Shown: piece by piece, positions 26,233-35,318 of the stretch | Position numbering within the stretch: position 1 is the first letter of the stretch | How the letters are laid out: every line of letters begins with the position of its first letter | Assembly: GCF_002263495.1 (NCBI RefSeq) | Contig: NZ_CP022753.1 | Coordinates: forward strand, 1,674,001 to 1,738,000 | DNA: 64,000 nucleotides | Direction of reading: 5' to 3' | Source of the DNA: Nocardiopsis gilva YIM 90087 | GTDB taxonomy: Bacteria > Actinomycetota > Actinomycetes > Streptosporangiales > Streptosporangiaceae | Notes under the pieces: model-generated | The model's input: the letters and a program-made list of their open reading frames with translations, nothing else | What the model was told of the DNA's origin: nothing | Databases searched by the model: none | Position numbers and translations under genes: made by a program

Positions 26233-29200
26233 GTGAGCTTCCGATCGCCCGGCGCACCGACAGCGCGTATGCCACGCCGATCAAGGCTGCTCGCGCCCGT
26301 CGCGGCAGTCGTGGTCGTCATCATCGCGGGTCTGCTGCTCTCCGTGAATTTCCTGACCGACTACAAGTGGTTCAGCTCCGTCGGCTTCGCCTCGGTCTTC
26401 CTGACCGAGCTGCGTACTCGGGCGCTCCTGTTCGTCGGCGCCGGTCTGGTGATGACGCTCATCGTCGGCGCCAGCATGTACTTCGCGTACCGCACCCGCC
26501 CGCTGTCCCGGCCGGTGAGCCTGGAGCAACAGGGCCTCGACCGGTACCGGATGACGATCGACCCGCACCGCAAGCTGTTCTTCTGGGGCATCGCCGGCGG
26601 CCTCGGCCTGCTCGCGGGCGCCTCGGCCAGTAGCGACTGGAACATCTACCTGCAGTTCGCGAACGCCACGCCGTTCGGTGTCAAGGACCCCGAGTTCGGC
26701 ATGGACATCTCCTTCTTCGCGTTCATCTACCCCTTCGTGCGGGTCGTGCTGGGCTACCTGTTCGCCGCCATCGTCCTCGCGTTCATCGCGGCGGTGGTCG
26801 TGCACTACCTGTACGGCGGCGTCCGCCTGCAGACCCAGGGGCAGCGGGCCACTCCGGCCGCCCGCGTCCACCTCTCCGTGTTGCTCGGCGTCTTCGTCCT
26901 GCTGCAGGCCGCCTCCTACTGGCTCGACCAGTACGGGCTGGTGTTCTCCGAGTCCGGCTACACCTTCGGTGCCTCCTACACCGACGTCAACGCCGTCCTC
27001 TACGCCAAGATCATCCTCACCCTCATCGCGCTCGTCTGCGCCGTGCTGTTCTTCGCGAACATCTACTTCAAGAACGCCATGGTGCCGATGGTCAGCCTCG
27101 GCCTGCTGGTGCTCTCGGCGGTGCTGGTCGGCGGTGTCTACCCGGCGATCGTCCAGCAGTTCACGGTGAAGCCGAACGAGCAGCGGCTGGAGAGCCCCTA
27201 CATCACGCGCAACATCAACGCGACGCGTGAGGCCTACGGCATCGCCGACGCCGAGGTCGAGTCCTACGACGCCCAGACCGAACTGACGGCGAGCCAGCTG
27301 GCCCAAGAGGCCTCGACCATCCCGAGCGTGCGACTGGTCGACCCCTCCGTCGTCTCCCAGACCTTCCAGCAGATGCAGCAGGTCCGGGGCTTCTACCAGT
27401 TCCCCGAGGTCCTCGACGTCGACCGGTACAAGACCGAGGACGGCCAGCTCGTCGACACCATCATCGCCGCTCGCGAGCTGGACGGACCGCCCGAAGGCCA
27501 GGACAACTGGCTGACCCGGCACACCGTCTACACCCACGGCTTCGGCATCGTGGCCGCGGCGGGCAACAAGATCGACAAGCAGGGCCGCCCGGTCTTCACC
27601 GAGTACAACATCCCGCCGAAGGGGAAGCTGTCGGAGGTTACCGGCGACTACGAGCCGCGTATCTACTACGGCCAGGAGGGCGCCGACTACGTCATCGTCA
27701 ACGCCGAGGCGGAGTACGACTTCCCGCTGGGCGGCGAGCCCGAAGACGTGCCCACCACCGAGGACGCCGAATCTCCCGAGGCCACCCCGGGAGCCGCGGG
27801 CACTGATGGGGATGCGAAGGGCTCCGACGAGAAGTCCGGCGCCAGCGCCGACAACGAGAAGGAGACGGACCAGCAGGCCGACAACGCCAAGGCCCCGGCC
27901 GACGGTGGCGGTGGCGCCGAGTCCACCCCGAGCCCCGAGGCGAACGAGGCCGACCAGGGCGGCGGTGGCAACGGTGCCGACGAGGGCGAGGGCGGCGACA
28001 GCTCCGGCCAGGCCACCAACCGCTACGAGGGCAGCGGCGGCGTGCAGCTGTCCAACTTCTTCGAGCGGATCCTGTACGCGCTGAAGTACAGCGAGCCCGA
28101 CATCCTGCTGAACAGCGCGATCAGCGACAAGTCGCGGATCATGTACGACCGCGATCCGGCCACGCGTGTGGAGAAGGTCGCGCCCTTCCTCACCGTCGAC
28201 GGCAAGCCCTACCCGGCGGTCGTCGACGGCCGGGTCCAGTGGGTTGTGGACGCCTACACGACCTCCAACGGCTACCCGTACTCCACCCGGATCGACCTGG
28301 CCAACGCCACCGAGGACACCTTCAGCGAGGGCATCAGCAACGCGCTGCCCGGCAACCAGGTCAACTACATCCGCAACTCGGTCAAGGCCACCGTTGACGC
28401 CTACGACGGCTCGGTCAAGCTGTACGGCTGGGACGAGAACGACCCCGTCCTGAAGACGTGGTCCAAGGCGTTCCCGGGGATCATCACCGACAAGAAGGAC
28501 ATTAGCGACGAGCTCAACGCCCACCTGCGGTACCCGGACGACATCTTCAAGGTGCAGCGGGAGATCCTGAAGCGCTACCACATCACCGACGCCGACGCGT
28601 TCTACGGCGGCCAGGACTTCTGGAACGTCCCGGAGGACCCGACCAAGAAGGGCGACAACCCCGAGCCCCCGTACCGGCAGACCCTGCGGTACCCGGGTGA
28701 GGATGAGGCGGCCTTCTCGCTCACCTCGACCTTCGTCCCGCGCGGCCGCGAGAACCTGGCCGCGTTCCTGGCGGTGGACAGCAACCCGGCGTCCGAGAAC
28801 TACGGCAAGCTGCGCATGCTGCGGCTGCCGCAGGACACGGTGATCATGGGTCCGGGGCAGGTCCAGGCCCAGTTCGGTGCCGATGACGCCATCCGCGACG
28901 AACTGCTGCCGCTGCAGCAGAGCGAGCAGTCGCGGATCATCAACGGCAACCTGCTCACTCTCCCGTTCGCCGATGGACTGCTCTACGTCGAGCCGCTGTA
29001 CGTGCGGTCGGAGGGCAGTCAGACCGCCTATCCGCTGCTGCAGAAGGTGATGGTGGGCTTCGGCGAGAAGGTCGCCATCGGCGACAACCTCCAGGGCGCG
29101 CTGAACAACCTCTTCGAAGGGGGCGAGGGGCCCCTGGAGACCGGTGGGGACAAGGACGCCGACGCCGGCAAGGACGATCAGGGCGGCCAGGACGCCGAGG

Positions 29201-29382
29201 GCGGAGCGGGCGACTCCGGGACCGCGGACAGCGACGTCACCCAGGCCCTGGAAGACGCGCAGAAGGCCTACGAGGACGGCCAGGAGGCGCTGAAGGAAGG
29301 CGACTTCGCCGCCTATGGCGAGGCCAACGACCGACTCGCCGACGCCCTGGAGCGCCTGGAGAAGGCCGCGAACAAGGAGTAG
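26233..29382 (+). CDS. UPF0182 large membrane protein
   Basis: 1049 residues. About seven transmembrane segments lie in the first 310 residues (first one LAPVAAVVVVIIAGLLLSV), followed by a large outer domain with VDPSVVSQTFQQMQQVRGFY and QDNWLTRHTVYTHGFG. Residues about 496-595 are an acidic, Gly/Ser-rich disordered insertion, after which the domain resumes with GGVQLSNFFERILYAL. The C-terminus is again acidic, ending in a helical tail. The role is unknown. Start: GTG with GGGGGAGG directly upstream. Confidence 0.92.
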   Translation: MSFRSPGAPTARMPRRSRLLAPVAAVVVVIIAGLLLSVNFLTDYKWFSSVGFASVFLTELRTRALLFVGAGLVMTLIVGASMYFAYRTRPLSRPVSLEQQGLDRYRMTIDPHRKLFFWGIAGGLGLLAGASASSDWNIYLQFANATPFGVKDPEFGMDISFFAFIYPFVRVVLGYLFAAIVLAFIAAVVVHYLYGGVRLQTQGQRATPAARVHLSVLLGVFVLLQAASYWLDQYGLVFSESGYTFGASYTDVNAVLYAKIILTLIALVCAVLFFANIYFKNAMVPMVSLGLLVLSAVLVGGVYPAIVQQFTVKPNEQRLESPYITRNINATREAYGIADAEVESYDAQTELTASQLAQEASTIPSVRLVDPSVVSQTFQQMQQVRGFYQFPEVLDVDRYKTEDGQLVDTIIAARELDGPPEGQDNWLTRHTVYTHGFGIVAAAGNKIDKQGRPVFTEYNIPPKGKLSEVTGDYEPRIYYGQEGADYVIVNAEAEYDFPLGGEPEDVPTTEDAESPEATPGAAGTDGDAKGSDEKSGASADNEKETDQQADNAKAPADGGGGAESTPSPEANEADQGGGGNGADEGEGGDSSGQATNRYEGSGGVQLSNFFERILYALKYSEPDILLNSAISDKSRIMYDRDPATRVEKVAPFLTVDGKPYPAVVDGRVQWVVDAYTTSNGYPYSTRIDLANATEDTFSEGISNALPGNQVNYIRNSVKATVDAYDGSVKLYGWDENDPVLKTWSKAFPGIITDKKDISDELNAHLRYPDDIFKVQREILKRYHITDADAFYGGQDFWNVPEDPTKKGDNPEPPYRQTLRYPGEDEAAFSLTSTFVPRGRENLAAFLAVDSNPASENYGKLRMLRLPQDTVIMGPGQVQAQFGADDAIRDELLPLQQSEQSRIINGNLLTLPFADGLLYVEPLYVRSEGSQTAYPLLQKVMVGFGEKVAIGDNLQGALNNLFEGGEGPLETGGDKDADAGKDDQGGQDAEGGAGDSGTADSDVTQALEDAQKAYEDGQEALKEGDFAAYGEANDRLADALERLEKAANKE

Positions 29383-29422
29383 GGACGACGCCGCGTCGAC
29401 GTCCGTCGGCATCCTGAGGCGC

Positions 29423-29453
29423 GCGCCGGGGCGGGGCCACCCCGCCCCGGCGC
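29423..29453 (+). terminator. Terminator after UPF0182 gene
   Basis: GCGCCGGGGCGGGG pairs exactly with CCCCGCCCCGGCGC around CCA, followed by TCTGCTC. Confidence 0.75.
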
Positions 29454-29524
29454 TCTGCTCAACGGCCGTCCGCCCGCCGATTTGGTGTTGTGGCGGTGGG
29501 CGCGCTAATCTTTAGGAACACCGA

Positions 29525-29601
29525 CGCGGGGTGGAGCAGTTCGGTAGCTCGCTGGGCTCATAACCCAGAGGTCGCAGGTTCAAATCCTGTCCCCGCTACC
29601 A
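29525..29601 (+). tRNA. Initiator tRNA-fMet (CAT), copy 1
   Basis: 77 bases including encoded CCA. Anticodon CAT in GGGCTCATAACCC, so the anticodon stem has the three G-C pairs typical of initiators, and the first acceptor pair is mismatched (C1 with U72). Promoter: TTGGTG (29482-29487), 18 bases, TAATCT (29506-29511). Confidence 0.97.
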
Positions 29602-29610
29602 CGTGAAGAG

Positions 29611-29645
29611 GCCCGGTGCTCAACATCGAGTACCGGGCTTCTTCC
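29611..29645 (+). terminator. Terminator of tRNA-fMet copy 1
   Basis: GCCCGGTGCTC pairs with GAGTACCGGGC (one G-T), loop AACATC, then TTCTTCC. Confidence 0.8.
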
Positions 29646-29751
29646 GTTCGCGTGCCTCCGCTTATCGGGTGGTCCCAGGTGGGCTTCCGGGTGGTCGCGG
29701 AATTTGATTTGGTGTTGTGGCGGTGGGCGCGCTATTGTGAAGGAACACCGA

Positions 29752-29828
29752 CGCGGGGTGGAGCAGTTCGGTAGCTCGCTGGGCTCATAACCCAGAGGTC
29801 GCAGGTTCAAATCCTGTCCCCGCTACCA
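29752..29828 (+). tRNA. Initiator tRNA-fMet (CAT), copy 2
   Basis: Identical in the tRNA part to copy 1, with encoded CCA. Promoter: TTGGTG (29709-29714), 18 bases, TATTGT (29733-29738). Confidence 0.97.
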
Positions 29829-29830
29829 AG

Positions 29831-29879
29831 AAACGGGACCGGAAATCGATTTTCGATTTCCGGTCCCGTTTGTTTTTTC
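29831..29879 (+). terminator. Strong terminator of tRNA-fMet copy 2
   Basis: A 19-bp perfect stem (29831-29849 with 29853-29871), core CGGGACCGGAAATCGA, loop of three T, followed by GTTTTTT. It begins 3 bases after the tRNA CCA. Confidence 0.92.
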
Positions 29880-30121
29880 CGCGGCACCCATTATTCCCTC
29901 TGCTGATCGTTGATTCGCCGCAAACCGGCAGTAGGGCAGAGCGGGCGTGTGGCCCTCGGTGTGCCAGCCGCCCCGTCGTGGCCTGCGCCGCTATGAGACC
30001 GCCGTCATACCTTGCGTCTTCTGAGCTGCCCCTCGTCGTCTCCCCTCGGTCCCCGCCGGGGTGGTCGCGGAATTTGATTTGGTGTTGTGGCGGTGGGCGC
30101 GCTATTGTGAAGGAACACCGA

Positions 30122-30198
30122 CGCGGGGTGGAGCAGTTCGGTAGCTCGCTGGGCTCATAACCCAGAGGTCGCAGGTTCAAATCCTGTCCCCGCTACCA
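30122..30198 (+). tRNA. Initiator tRNA-fMet (CAT), copy 3
   Basis: Identical to copy 2 including the promoter (TTGGTG at 30079-30084, TATTGT at 30103-30108). Encoded CCA. Confidence 0.97.
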
Positions 30199-30200
30199 AA

Positions 30201-30247
30201 AAGCGGGCCCGGAACTCGAAAACCGAGTTCCGGGCCCGCTTCTTTTG
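30201..30247 (+). terminator. Terminator of tRNA-fMet copy 3
   Basis: An 18-bp perfect stem (30201-30218 with 30224-30241), core GCGGGCCCGGAACTCG, followed by CTTTTG. The convergent ABC gene ends 13 bases later, so it may serve both strands. Confidence 0.88.
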
Positions 30248-30259
30248 TCGCCGCACTGA

Positions 30260-31063
30260 TCAGTACATACGACCGTCGGCGATATTCATCGTTCGGTCGG
30301 CCCGGGACGCCACACTCGGCTCGTGCGTCACCACGATCACCGCGGCACCGCGATGCCGCGCCTGCTCCAGCAACTGGTCCATGATCAGTTCACTCGTGGT
30401 CGCGTCCAGCGCGCCCGTCGGCTCGTCGGCGAGGATGAGCGAGGGGTTCAGGCACATCGCCCGCGCCAGCGCCACACGCTGCTGCTCACCGCCGGACAGC
30501 TGGTGCGGCTGGGCGTGCAGCCGGTGCCCCAGCCCTAGCGACGTCAGGAGCTGCTTGGCGATCGCGCGTCGGCGGATCAACGGCACCCCGCCCAGCACTA
30601 GCGGCACCGCGACGTTCGCCATCGCGCTGCGCCGCTCCAGCAGGTGGAACTGCTGGAACACGAAACCGATCCCGTTGTTGCGCAGCCGCGCCCGCTGCCC
30701 CTCCCGCAGCCGCGTCACGTCGACGCCGTCGAAGATGTGCTCGCCGCCGTTCGCGGTGTCCAACAGGCCCAGCAGGTTGAGCAGGGTGGACTTGCCCGAC
30801 CCCGACTCGCCGACGATCGCCACCACCTCACCGCGCTGGACATCCATCGAACAGTCCACGAGCACGTGCAGAGGCTCACCGGACACCTGGAAGGACCGGC
30901 GCAGCCCGCGGATCCGCAGCAGCGGTTCCCGTTCGCCGCCCAGGTGCGCCGGTGCGGGGAAAGGAGCCGCCTCGTCGGTGGGATCGGGACTGTCGGGCTC
31001 GGTGGGAGTGGCAGACGCCGCGTGCGGGCGGACCCGCGCGGCTCTGGGGGAGCGGAACGCCAT
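30260..31063 (-). CDS. MacB-like ABC transporter ATP-binding protein
   Basis: 267 residues. Walker A GESGSGKSTLLN, Q-loop FQQFHLL, signature LSGGEQQRVALARAM, Walker B LILADEPTGALD and switch His in VVTHEP. This is the LolD/MacB-type ATPase class that drives lipoprotein, peptide or drug export. The first 45 residues are a Pro/Ala-rich extension. Its ATG follows the adaptor stop with no gap. The three genes 33389-30260 form one operon. Confidence 0.93.
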   Translation of the reverse strand: MAFRSPRAARVRPHAASATPTEPDSPDPTDEAAPFPAPAHLGGEREPLLRIRGLRRSFQVSGEPLHVLVDCSMDVQRGEVVAIVGESGSGKSTLLNLLGLLDTANGGEHIFDGVDVTRLREGQRARLRNNGIGFVFQQFHLLERRSAMANVAVPLVLGGVPLIRRRAIAKQLLTSLGLGHRLHAQPHQLSGGEQQRVALARAMCLNPSLILADEPTGALDATTSELIMDQLLEQARHRGAAVIVVTHEPSVASRADRTMNIADGRMY

Positions 31064-32146
31064 CTAGAAACCCTCCTCAACGGGCCCGCCGCCCCCGTAG
31101 GGGTCCTTGGCCTCGGAGGGCACGTCGAAGTCCGCGTCCAGCGGGACCGGGTCGAGGACCTGGTCGTCCACGGTCAGACCCTTGGTCACCTCGACGGAGG
31201 TCCCGTCGGATATGCCGAGCTCGACCTCGCGGACCTCCTGGGAGCCGTCGGACCCGACGACGATGACCTCGCCCTTCTCCGCGCTGCCCCGCACCGCGGT
31301 CACCGGCACGATCAGCGCGTTCTTCGCCTTGCCGGTGATCACCGACATCTTGCCCCGCACACCGGGGAAGACCTTGAAGTCCGACGGGACCCGGCACGAC
31401 AGCTCGGCTCCCGCCTCCCCGCCGCCGCCCGATCCGCCTCCGATGGGGGGCACGACGCCTTCGTCGCCGGTGCCCTGCCCGTCCGCCGCCGCCTCCTCCT
31501 CGGCCTCGCCCAGCCCGATGAACTCGCACTTCTCGGCGGCCGGGCCCTTGTCGATCTTGAGCTTGATCTCCTTGGGCCGGTCGTAGAACTGGTAGAGGTC
31601 GTTGGGCGGGATCGAGGCGACGGCCCGGTAGGAGTTCTTGGTGATCTCGGCGACCACGGAACCGGCCTCGACCGGATCGCCGTTCTCGAGGTCATCCAGC
31701 CCGCTCACCTTGCCCTTGGCCGGTGCTCTCAGCGTGACCGCGGTCGTCTTCGGCGGCTCCGCCGCCTTGTCGCCCTTGCCGTCCTTGTCGTCGGCGGGCG
31801 GCTCCGCCTCCTCGCTCGGGACGGCCAGAGTCACGATCGGGGCGCCCCGGTCGACCGTCTGGTCGTCGGACACCCACACGCGCGTGGCCTCTCCGCCCTT
31901 CTTGGCCTTGACCTTCTCCGCCGGGTCGGCGCGCACCGTGGCGTCCAGCACGACCTTGGAGCGGATCTCACCGTGTTCGACCGCGACCGGCGCGCTCTGG
32001 TCAAGATCGGCGCCCTCCATTCCCTCCATCGCGGCGGGATCTTCCCTGCCCCCTGCCGCGATCCCGCCGAGCAGCAGGTAACCGCCCCCGGCGACCCCCA
32101 TGACGACGACCAGGACGGCCGCCGTGATGATCAGCTTCTTCTTCAC
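31064..32146 (-). CDS. MacA-like periplasmic adaptor protein
   Basis: 360 residues. An N-terminal signal anchor (KKKLIITAAVLVVVMGVAGG) is followed by a lipoyl/barrel-sandwich part (RAPAKGKVSGLDDLENGDPV), a beta-barrel and an MP domain (NALIVPVTAVRG, then TSVEVTKGLTVDDQVLDP). A Gly/Glu-rich loop sits near residues 240-270, with Cys on either side (AAEKCEF and LSCRV). Start: GTG at 32146 with TAGGAG 14 bases upstream. It links the permease to the outside face in a MacAB-like system of Gram-positives. Confidence 0.85.
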   Translation of the reverse strand: MKKKLIITAAVLVVVMGVAGGGYLLLGGIAAGGREDPAAMEGMEGADLDQSAPVAVEHGEIRSKVVLDATVRADPAEKVKAKKGGEATRVWVSDDQTVDRGAPIVTLAVPSEEAEPPADDKDGKGDKAAEPPKTTAVTLRAPAKGKVSGLDDLENGDPVEAGSVVAEITKNSYRAVASIPPNDLYQFYDRPKEIKLKIDKGPAAEKCEFIGLGEAEEEAAADGQGTGDEGVVPPIGGGSGGGGEAGAELSCRVPSDFKVFPGVRGKMSVITGKAKNALIVPVTAVRGSAEKGEVIVVGSDGSQEVREVELGISDGTSVEVTKGLTVDDQVLDPVPLDADFDVPSEAKDPYGGGGPVEEGF

Positions 32147-32159
32147 CTGAGATCCGCTC

Positions 32160-33389
32160 CTATTCCCGCAACCCGGCCACCACGGACGCCCGCAGCGCCC
32201 GCCAGGCGGGGATGATTCCGGCCAGTAGGCCCACACCCGCGGCGCTGCTCAGGCCCACCAGGACGCCCTGGAAGGGCACGTACAGAGAGACATCGGACGG
32301 TAGATAGTCGGCCACCAGGGCGTCGGCCACGGCGGCGCCCGCGTAGCACAGCGACAGCGCGATGATGCCCGCGACGAGTGAGACCACCACGGACTCGGCG
32401 ACGACCGTGATGAACAGCGTCAACCGGTTCGCCCCCAGCGCCCGGTAGGTGGCCAGCTCACGGCGGCGCTCCCGCACGGTCACCAGTCCGACGTTGAGCA
32501 CGCCGAGCAGCCCGGTGGCCAGGGTGATCGCGGCGATCCCGAACAGGCCCAGCGACATGTAGGAGAGCAGTCGGCCCATTTCCTCGCCGCTGTCGGAGCG
32601 GTAGGCCATGATGCTCCCCTTGTTCTTCACACCCCATCGCCAGGAGGCCGAGGCCAGCCGCTCCATGAACTCCTCGTCGCTGACCGTCCCCGGCTCCGTC
32701 CGCACGCTGTAGCTGAGCGACGCGAACCCGCCTCCGCCTCCGCCCCCGCCGCTGCCGGGCGCGCCGCTGGGAAAGACCACCGGCGCGCTCGCCGGGGAGC
32801 GCAGGATGTAGGCGGTGTTCCAGCCGCCGTCCAGGGCGGTGGCCTCGACGACCCCGACGACCCGGGCGGTCACCCACTCATCGGTGCCGATCTGCAGATC
32901 GGCGGTGTCACCGATCTGGGAGGCCAGGTTCTGGTTGACGATCACAACCGGGGCGAGGGAGGCCTGGTCGTCCTCGGTGAACCAGCGTCCCGCCGCCATG
33001 TTGATGCGTCGGATGTCGCCGAGGTCGGCGTCGACCACGTAGGTGTCGACATCGGGGATCGCGGTTCCGCCGGCGCGCATCCGCAGCTCGCCTTCCGGCC
33101 GGGAGGTCAGCGACACCGTGGTCGCACCGGCCCGCTTCAGGTCGGTCTCCAGCGCGTCGATGTCGGTGACGCGCTCTTCCATGATGTCGACCTGGAACGT
33201 ATCGGCGACGCCGAAGTTGGATTCCGTGTAGGACTGCGCGAAGCGCTCGCCGAAGTCTCCGACGGTGACGACCGTGATGAGGGAAGCCACGCCGACGACG
33301 ATTCCGGCGCAGGAGAGGATGGTCCGGGACACATTGGCCCGGGAACCGGCGAAGGCCAGCACGAGACCGGCGATGAGGGAGCGCAGCAA
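32160..33389 (-). CDS. MacB-like ABC transporter permease
   Basis: 409 residues. First membrane segment and MacB_PCD-type extracellular domain (VSRTILSCAGIVVGVASLITVV), then the FtsX-type core with three C-terminal helices (LLGVLNVGLVTVRERRRELA, RALGANR, GLLAGIIPAWRALRASVV). A run of nine Gly interrupts the extracellular domain near residue 215. Start: TTG at 33389 with GGAAAGGG about 10 bases upstream. First gene of the operon. Confidence 0.9.
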   Translation of the reverse strand: MLRSLIAGLVLAFAGSRANVSRTILSCAGIVVGVASLITVVTVGDFGERFAQSYTESNFGVADTFQVDIMEERVTDIDALETDLKRAGATTVSLTSRPEGELRMRAGGTAIPDVDTYVVDADLGDIRRINMAAGRWFTEDDQASLAPVVIVNQNLASQIGDTADLQIGTDEWVTARVVGVVEATALDGGWNTAYILRSPASAPVVFPSGAPGSGGGGGGGGFASLSYSVRTEPGTVSDEEFMERLASASWRWGVKNKGSIMAYRSDSGEEMGRLLSYMSLGLFGIAAITLATGLLGVLNVGLVTVRERRRELATYRALGANRLTLFITVVAESVVVSLVAGIIALSLCYAGAAVADALVADYLPSDVSLYVPFQGVLVGLSSAAGVGLLAGIIPAWRALRASVVAGLRE

Positions 33390-33711
33390 GCCGTCGGCCC
33401 TTTCCGCGGAAATCGAGGGGGGCGTAGCGCGCGTTCACGCACGCGCACCGACAACGTCATCGCAGTGGATCGTGTGTTCGGTTCGCGGTTTCCGCGGGGG
33501 ATTCGACGTATTTCGGAGTCCGCGATCGCCCGGCGTGGGAACCCTAGCGGTCCGCGTCGCGCTTGTCACCCTCGGTGCGGAATGCGGAAGGAAATGGCCG
33601 GATCCGGCAATGTGTCCGACGTGCTTGAGGGGAGGTCGGGGAGGCCTCCCGGTCCGTCCCTCTCCTCTGGCGCTCCCTCCTGCCTGTCGTGCTGGCGGCC
33701 CTCGCGTCGGC
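33390..33711. other. Intergenic region upstream of the MacAB-like operon
   Basis: 322 bases between the permease start and the lipoprotein stop. No gene is visible. It must hold the operon promoter on the minus strand; I could not place it. Confidence 0.4.
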
Positions 33712-34299
33712 CTACGCGCGGTGGAATCCGTCGCACGCGAGGAGCGCTTGGTCTCCGGAGGCCGACCAGATGACGGTGTAGGCGCCCTTGCGCAGGCGGT
33801 GCGGCCCCTCGGGGAAGTCGTCCGGGAAGGACAGGCGCGTCCAGGCGGTGCCGGTGAGCGTCGTCTCGACGGAGTAGGCCGTGTCGTCGGGCGCGATGAC
33901 GCGCGCGGTCACGGGGAAGCGCGTGCTGCCCTGGTGGTTGCGGAGGCCGACCTCGGCACTGTGGCGGGGTTTGGCGTCGTCCTGGGAGAGGCGTTCGCGT
34001 GGTGCCGAGGTCTCCCAGGCCCCGGGGGCGGTGCTGACCGCCCGTGGTTCGCAGGCGACCGACTCCGGGTCGAACCGGAGGTCGTCGGTTTCGAACTGGA
34101 ACGTGGTGGCGCTCAGCTCGGCGGGTTCGTCTCTTCGCATGGCCTTCTCGGCCCCATCGGTCGCCTTGGCGGCGAACTCCGCTCCCCAGTCCTTGATGGG
34201 ATGGGGGAGGGAGACATCCGAACAGCCTGCGGCGGCGATCGCGCCGAGGAGCACAGTGGACAGGGACAGCAGGACACGACGAACTGGTGACTCCCCCAT
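33712..34299 (-). CDS. Lipoprotein, unknown function
   Basis: 195 residues. RRVLLSLSTVLLGAIAAAGC is a lipoprotein signal with lipobox AAGC. The mature part has FQFETDDLRFDPESVACEP, VTARVIAPDDTAYSVETTL and GAYTVIWSASGDQALLACDG, with two Cys that may pair. No family recognised. Start: ATG at 34299; there is no ribosome site and a promoter lies directly upstream, so the message is probably almost leaderless. Confidence 0.7.
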   Translation of the reverse strand: MGESPVRRVLLSLSTVLLGAIAAAGCSDVSLPHPIKDWGAEFAAKATDGAEKAMRRDEPAELSATTFQFETDDLRFDPESVACEPRAVSTAPGAWETSAPRERLSQDDAKPRHSAEVGLRNHQGSTRFPVTARVIAPDDTAYSVETTLTGTAWTRLSFPDDFPEGPHRLRKGAYTVIWSASGDQALLACDGFHRA

Positions 34300-34308
34300 G
34301 CACACAAT

Positions 34309-34338
34309 CTACTACTCAGAGTGAGTAATCATGTGCAA
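34309..34338 (-). promoter_or_regulatory. Promoter with 15-bp palindrome for the lipoprotein gene
   Basis: TTGCAC (34333-34338) and TAGTAG (34309-34314) are spaced by 18 bases on the minus strand, 9 bases before the ATG. TACTCA-GAG-TGAGTA (34313-34327) is a palindrome inside the promoter and could be a repressor site. Confidence 0.45.
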
Positions 34339-34417
34339 ATCGCTCAGATGAGCCGGCGCCAGGTCGGCCCCGCAGCGGGGCACAGGGCGCGATGGGGCCG
34401 GGAACCGAGTCAGCCGA

Positions 34418-35224
34418 TCAGGTCGCCCGGAGTGGAGTCGGGCCGCCGTTGAGCCAGGTGAGTACCTGGTCGTGCAGGGCACCGTTGGTGCAGACGAGCG
34501 CTCCGCCGTCGGTGAAGCTCTGCCCGCGCAGGTCGGTGGCGCGGCCGCCGGCCTCCTCCAGGATCACCGGGAGCGGGGCGGCGTCCCAGAGGGACAGCTC
34601 CGGCTCGGCGGAGATGTCCACCGCACCCTCGGCGACCATGACGTGCGACCAGAAGTCGCCGTAGGCGCGGGCGCGCCACACCGAGCGCTGCAGCCCGAGG
34701 AAGGAGTCGAGCCGGTTCTGCTGCTCCCACTCCGAAAGCTCGGAGAACGACAGCGAGGCGTCCTCCAGTTCCGACACCTGGGAGACGAGGCAGCGCGTCG
34801 CCTTGGTGAGGCTGCGGCCCATCCAGGTGCCGTGGTCCTTCGAGGCCCACCACCGCCGGTTCAGCGCCGGAGCGGAGACCAGGCCGACCACCGGTCGGTC
34901 GCCCTCCAGCAGCGCGATCATCGTCGCCCAGACGGGGACGCCGCGGACGTAGTTCTTGGTGCCGTCGATCGGGTCGATACACCAGACGCGGTGGCTGTTG
35001 CCGGTCTTGCCGAACTCCTCTCCGATGACCGCGTCCCGAGGTCGAGCACGGGAGAGCACATTACGCAGCGACTCCTCCACCGCTCGGTCGGCTTCGGTCA
35101 CCGGAGTGAGGTCCGGCTTGGTGTCGACCTTGAGGTCGAGAGCGCGGAAGTGCTTCACGGAAATGTCGTCGGCCGCGTCGGCGAGGACGTGGGCGAGACG
35201 CAGATCATCGTCAAAGGACGCCAT
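34418..35224 (-). CDS. hisN: Inositol-monophosphatase family, HisN-type phosphatase
   Basis: 268 residues. IMPase metal motifs: VIGEEFG, CIDPIDGTKNYVRGVPVWA and LSLWDAAPLPVILEEAGG. PVTEADRAVE is typical of the histidinol-phosphatase subgroup HisN in actinobacteria, but inositol phosphatase activity cannot be excluded. Start: ATG at 35224; a longer frame to 35320 overlaps the divergent TetR promoter and is not favoured. Confidence 0.85.
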   Translation of the reverse strand: MASFDDDLRLAHVLADAADDISVKHFRALDLKVDTKPDLTPVTEADRAVEESLRNVLSRARPRDAVIGEEFGKTGNSHRVWCIDPIDGTKNYVRGVPVWATMIALLEGDRPVVGLVSAPALNRRWWASKDHGTWMGRSLTKATRCLVSQVSELEDASLSFSELSEWEQQNRLDSFLGLQRSVWRARAYGDFWSHVMVAEGAVDISAEPELSLWDAAPLPVILEEAGGRATDLRGQSFTDGGALVCTNGALHDQVLTWLNGGPTPLRAT

Positions 35225-35318
35225 ATCGAGCAACGCTACCCCTGTTCGGGGCCGGTGTGCGGATCCGGCACCCCCACGTGACCGGAGTGTTAGCGTGACC
35301 GCGTGCGAGGATGTCCCC

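Larger units (their letters stand above)
29689..30199 (+). repeat. 141-bp exact direct repeat holding tRNA copies 2 and 3
   Basis: Bases 29689-29829 and 30059-30199 are identical, covering promoter and tRNA, with a period of 370 bases. Copy 1 shares the tRNA but has a different -10 and flanks. The terminators after each copy differ in sequence, so the duplication is not a simple long tandem. Confidence 0.9.

Noticed and set aside
26281-29412. Very long open frame opposite UPF0182
   Set aside because: Antisense shadow of high-GC coding DNA; composition is Arg/Val/Gly/Asp-rich without any domain.
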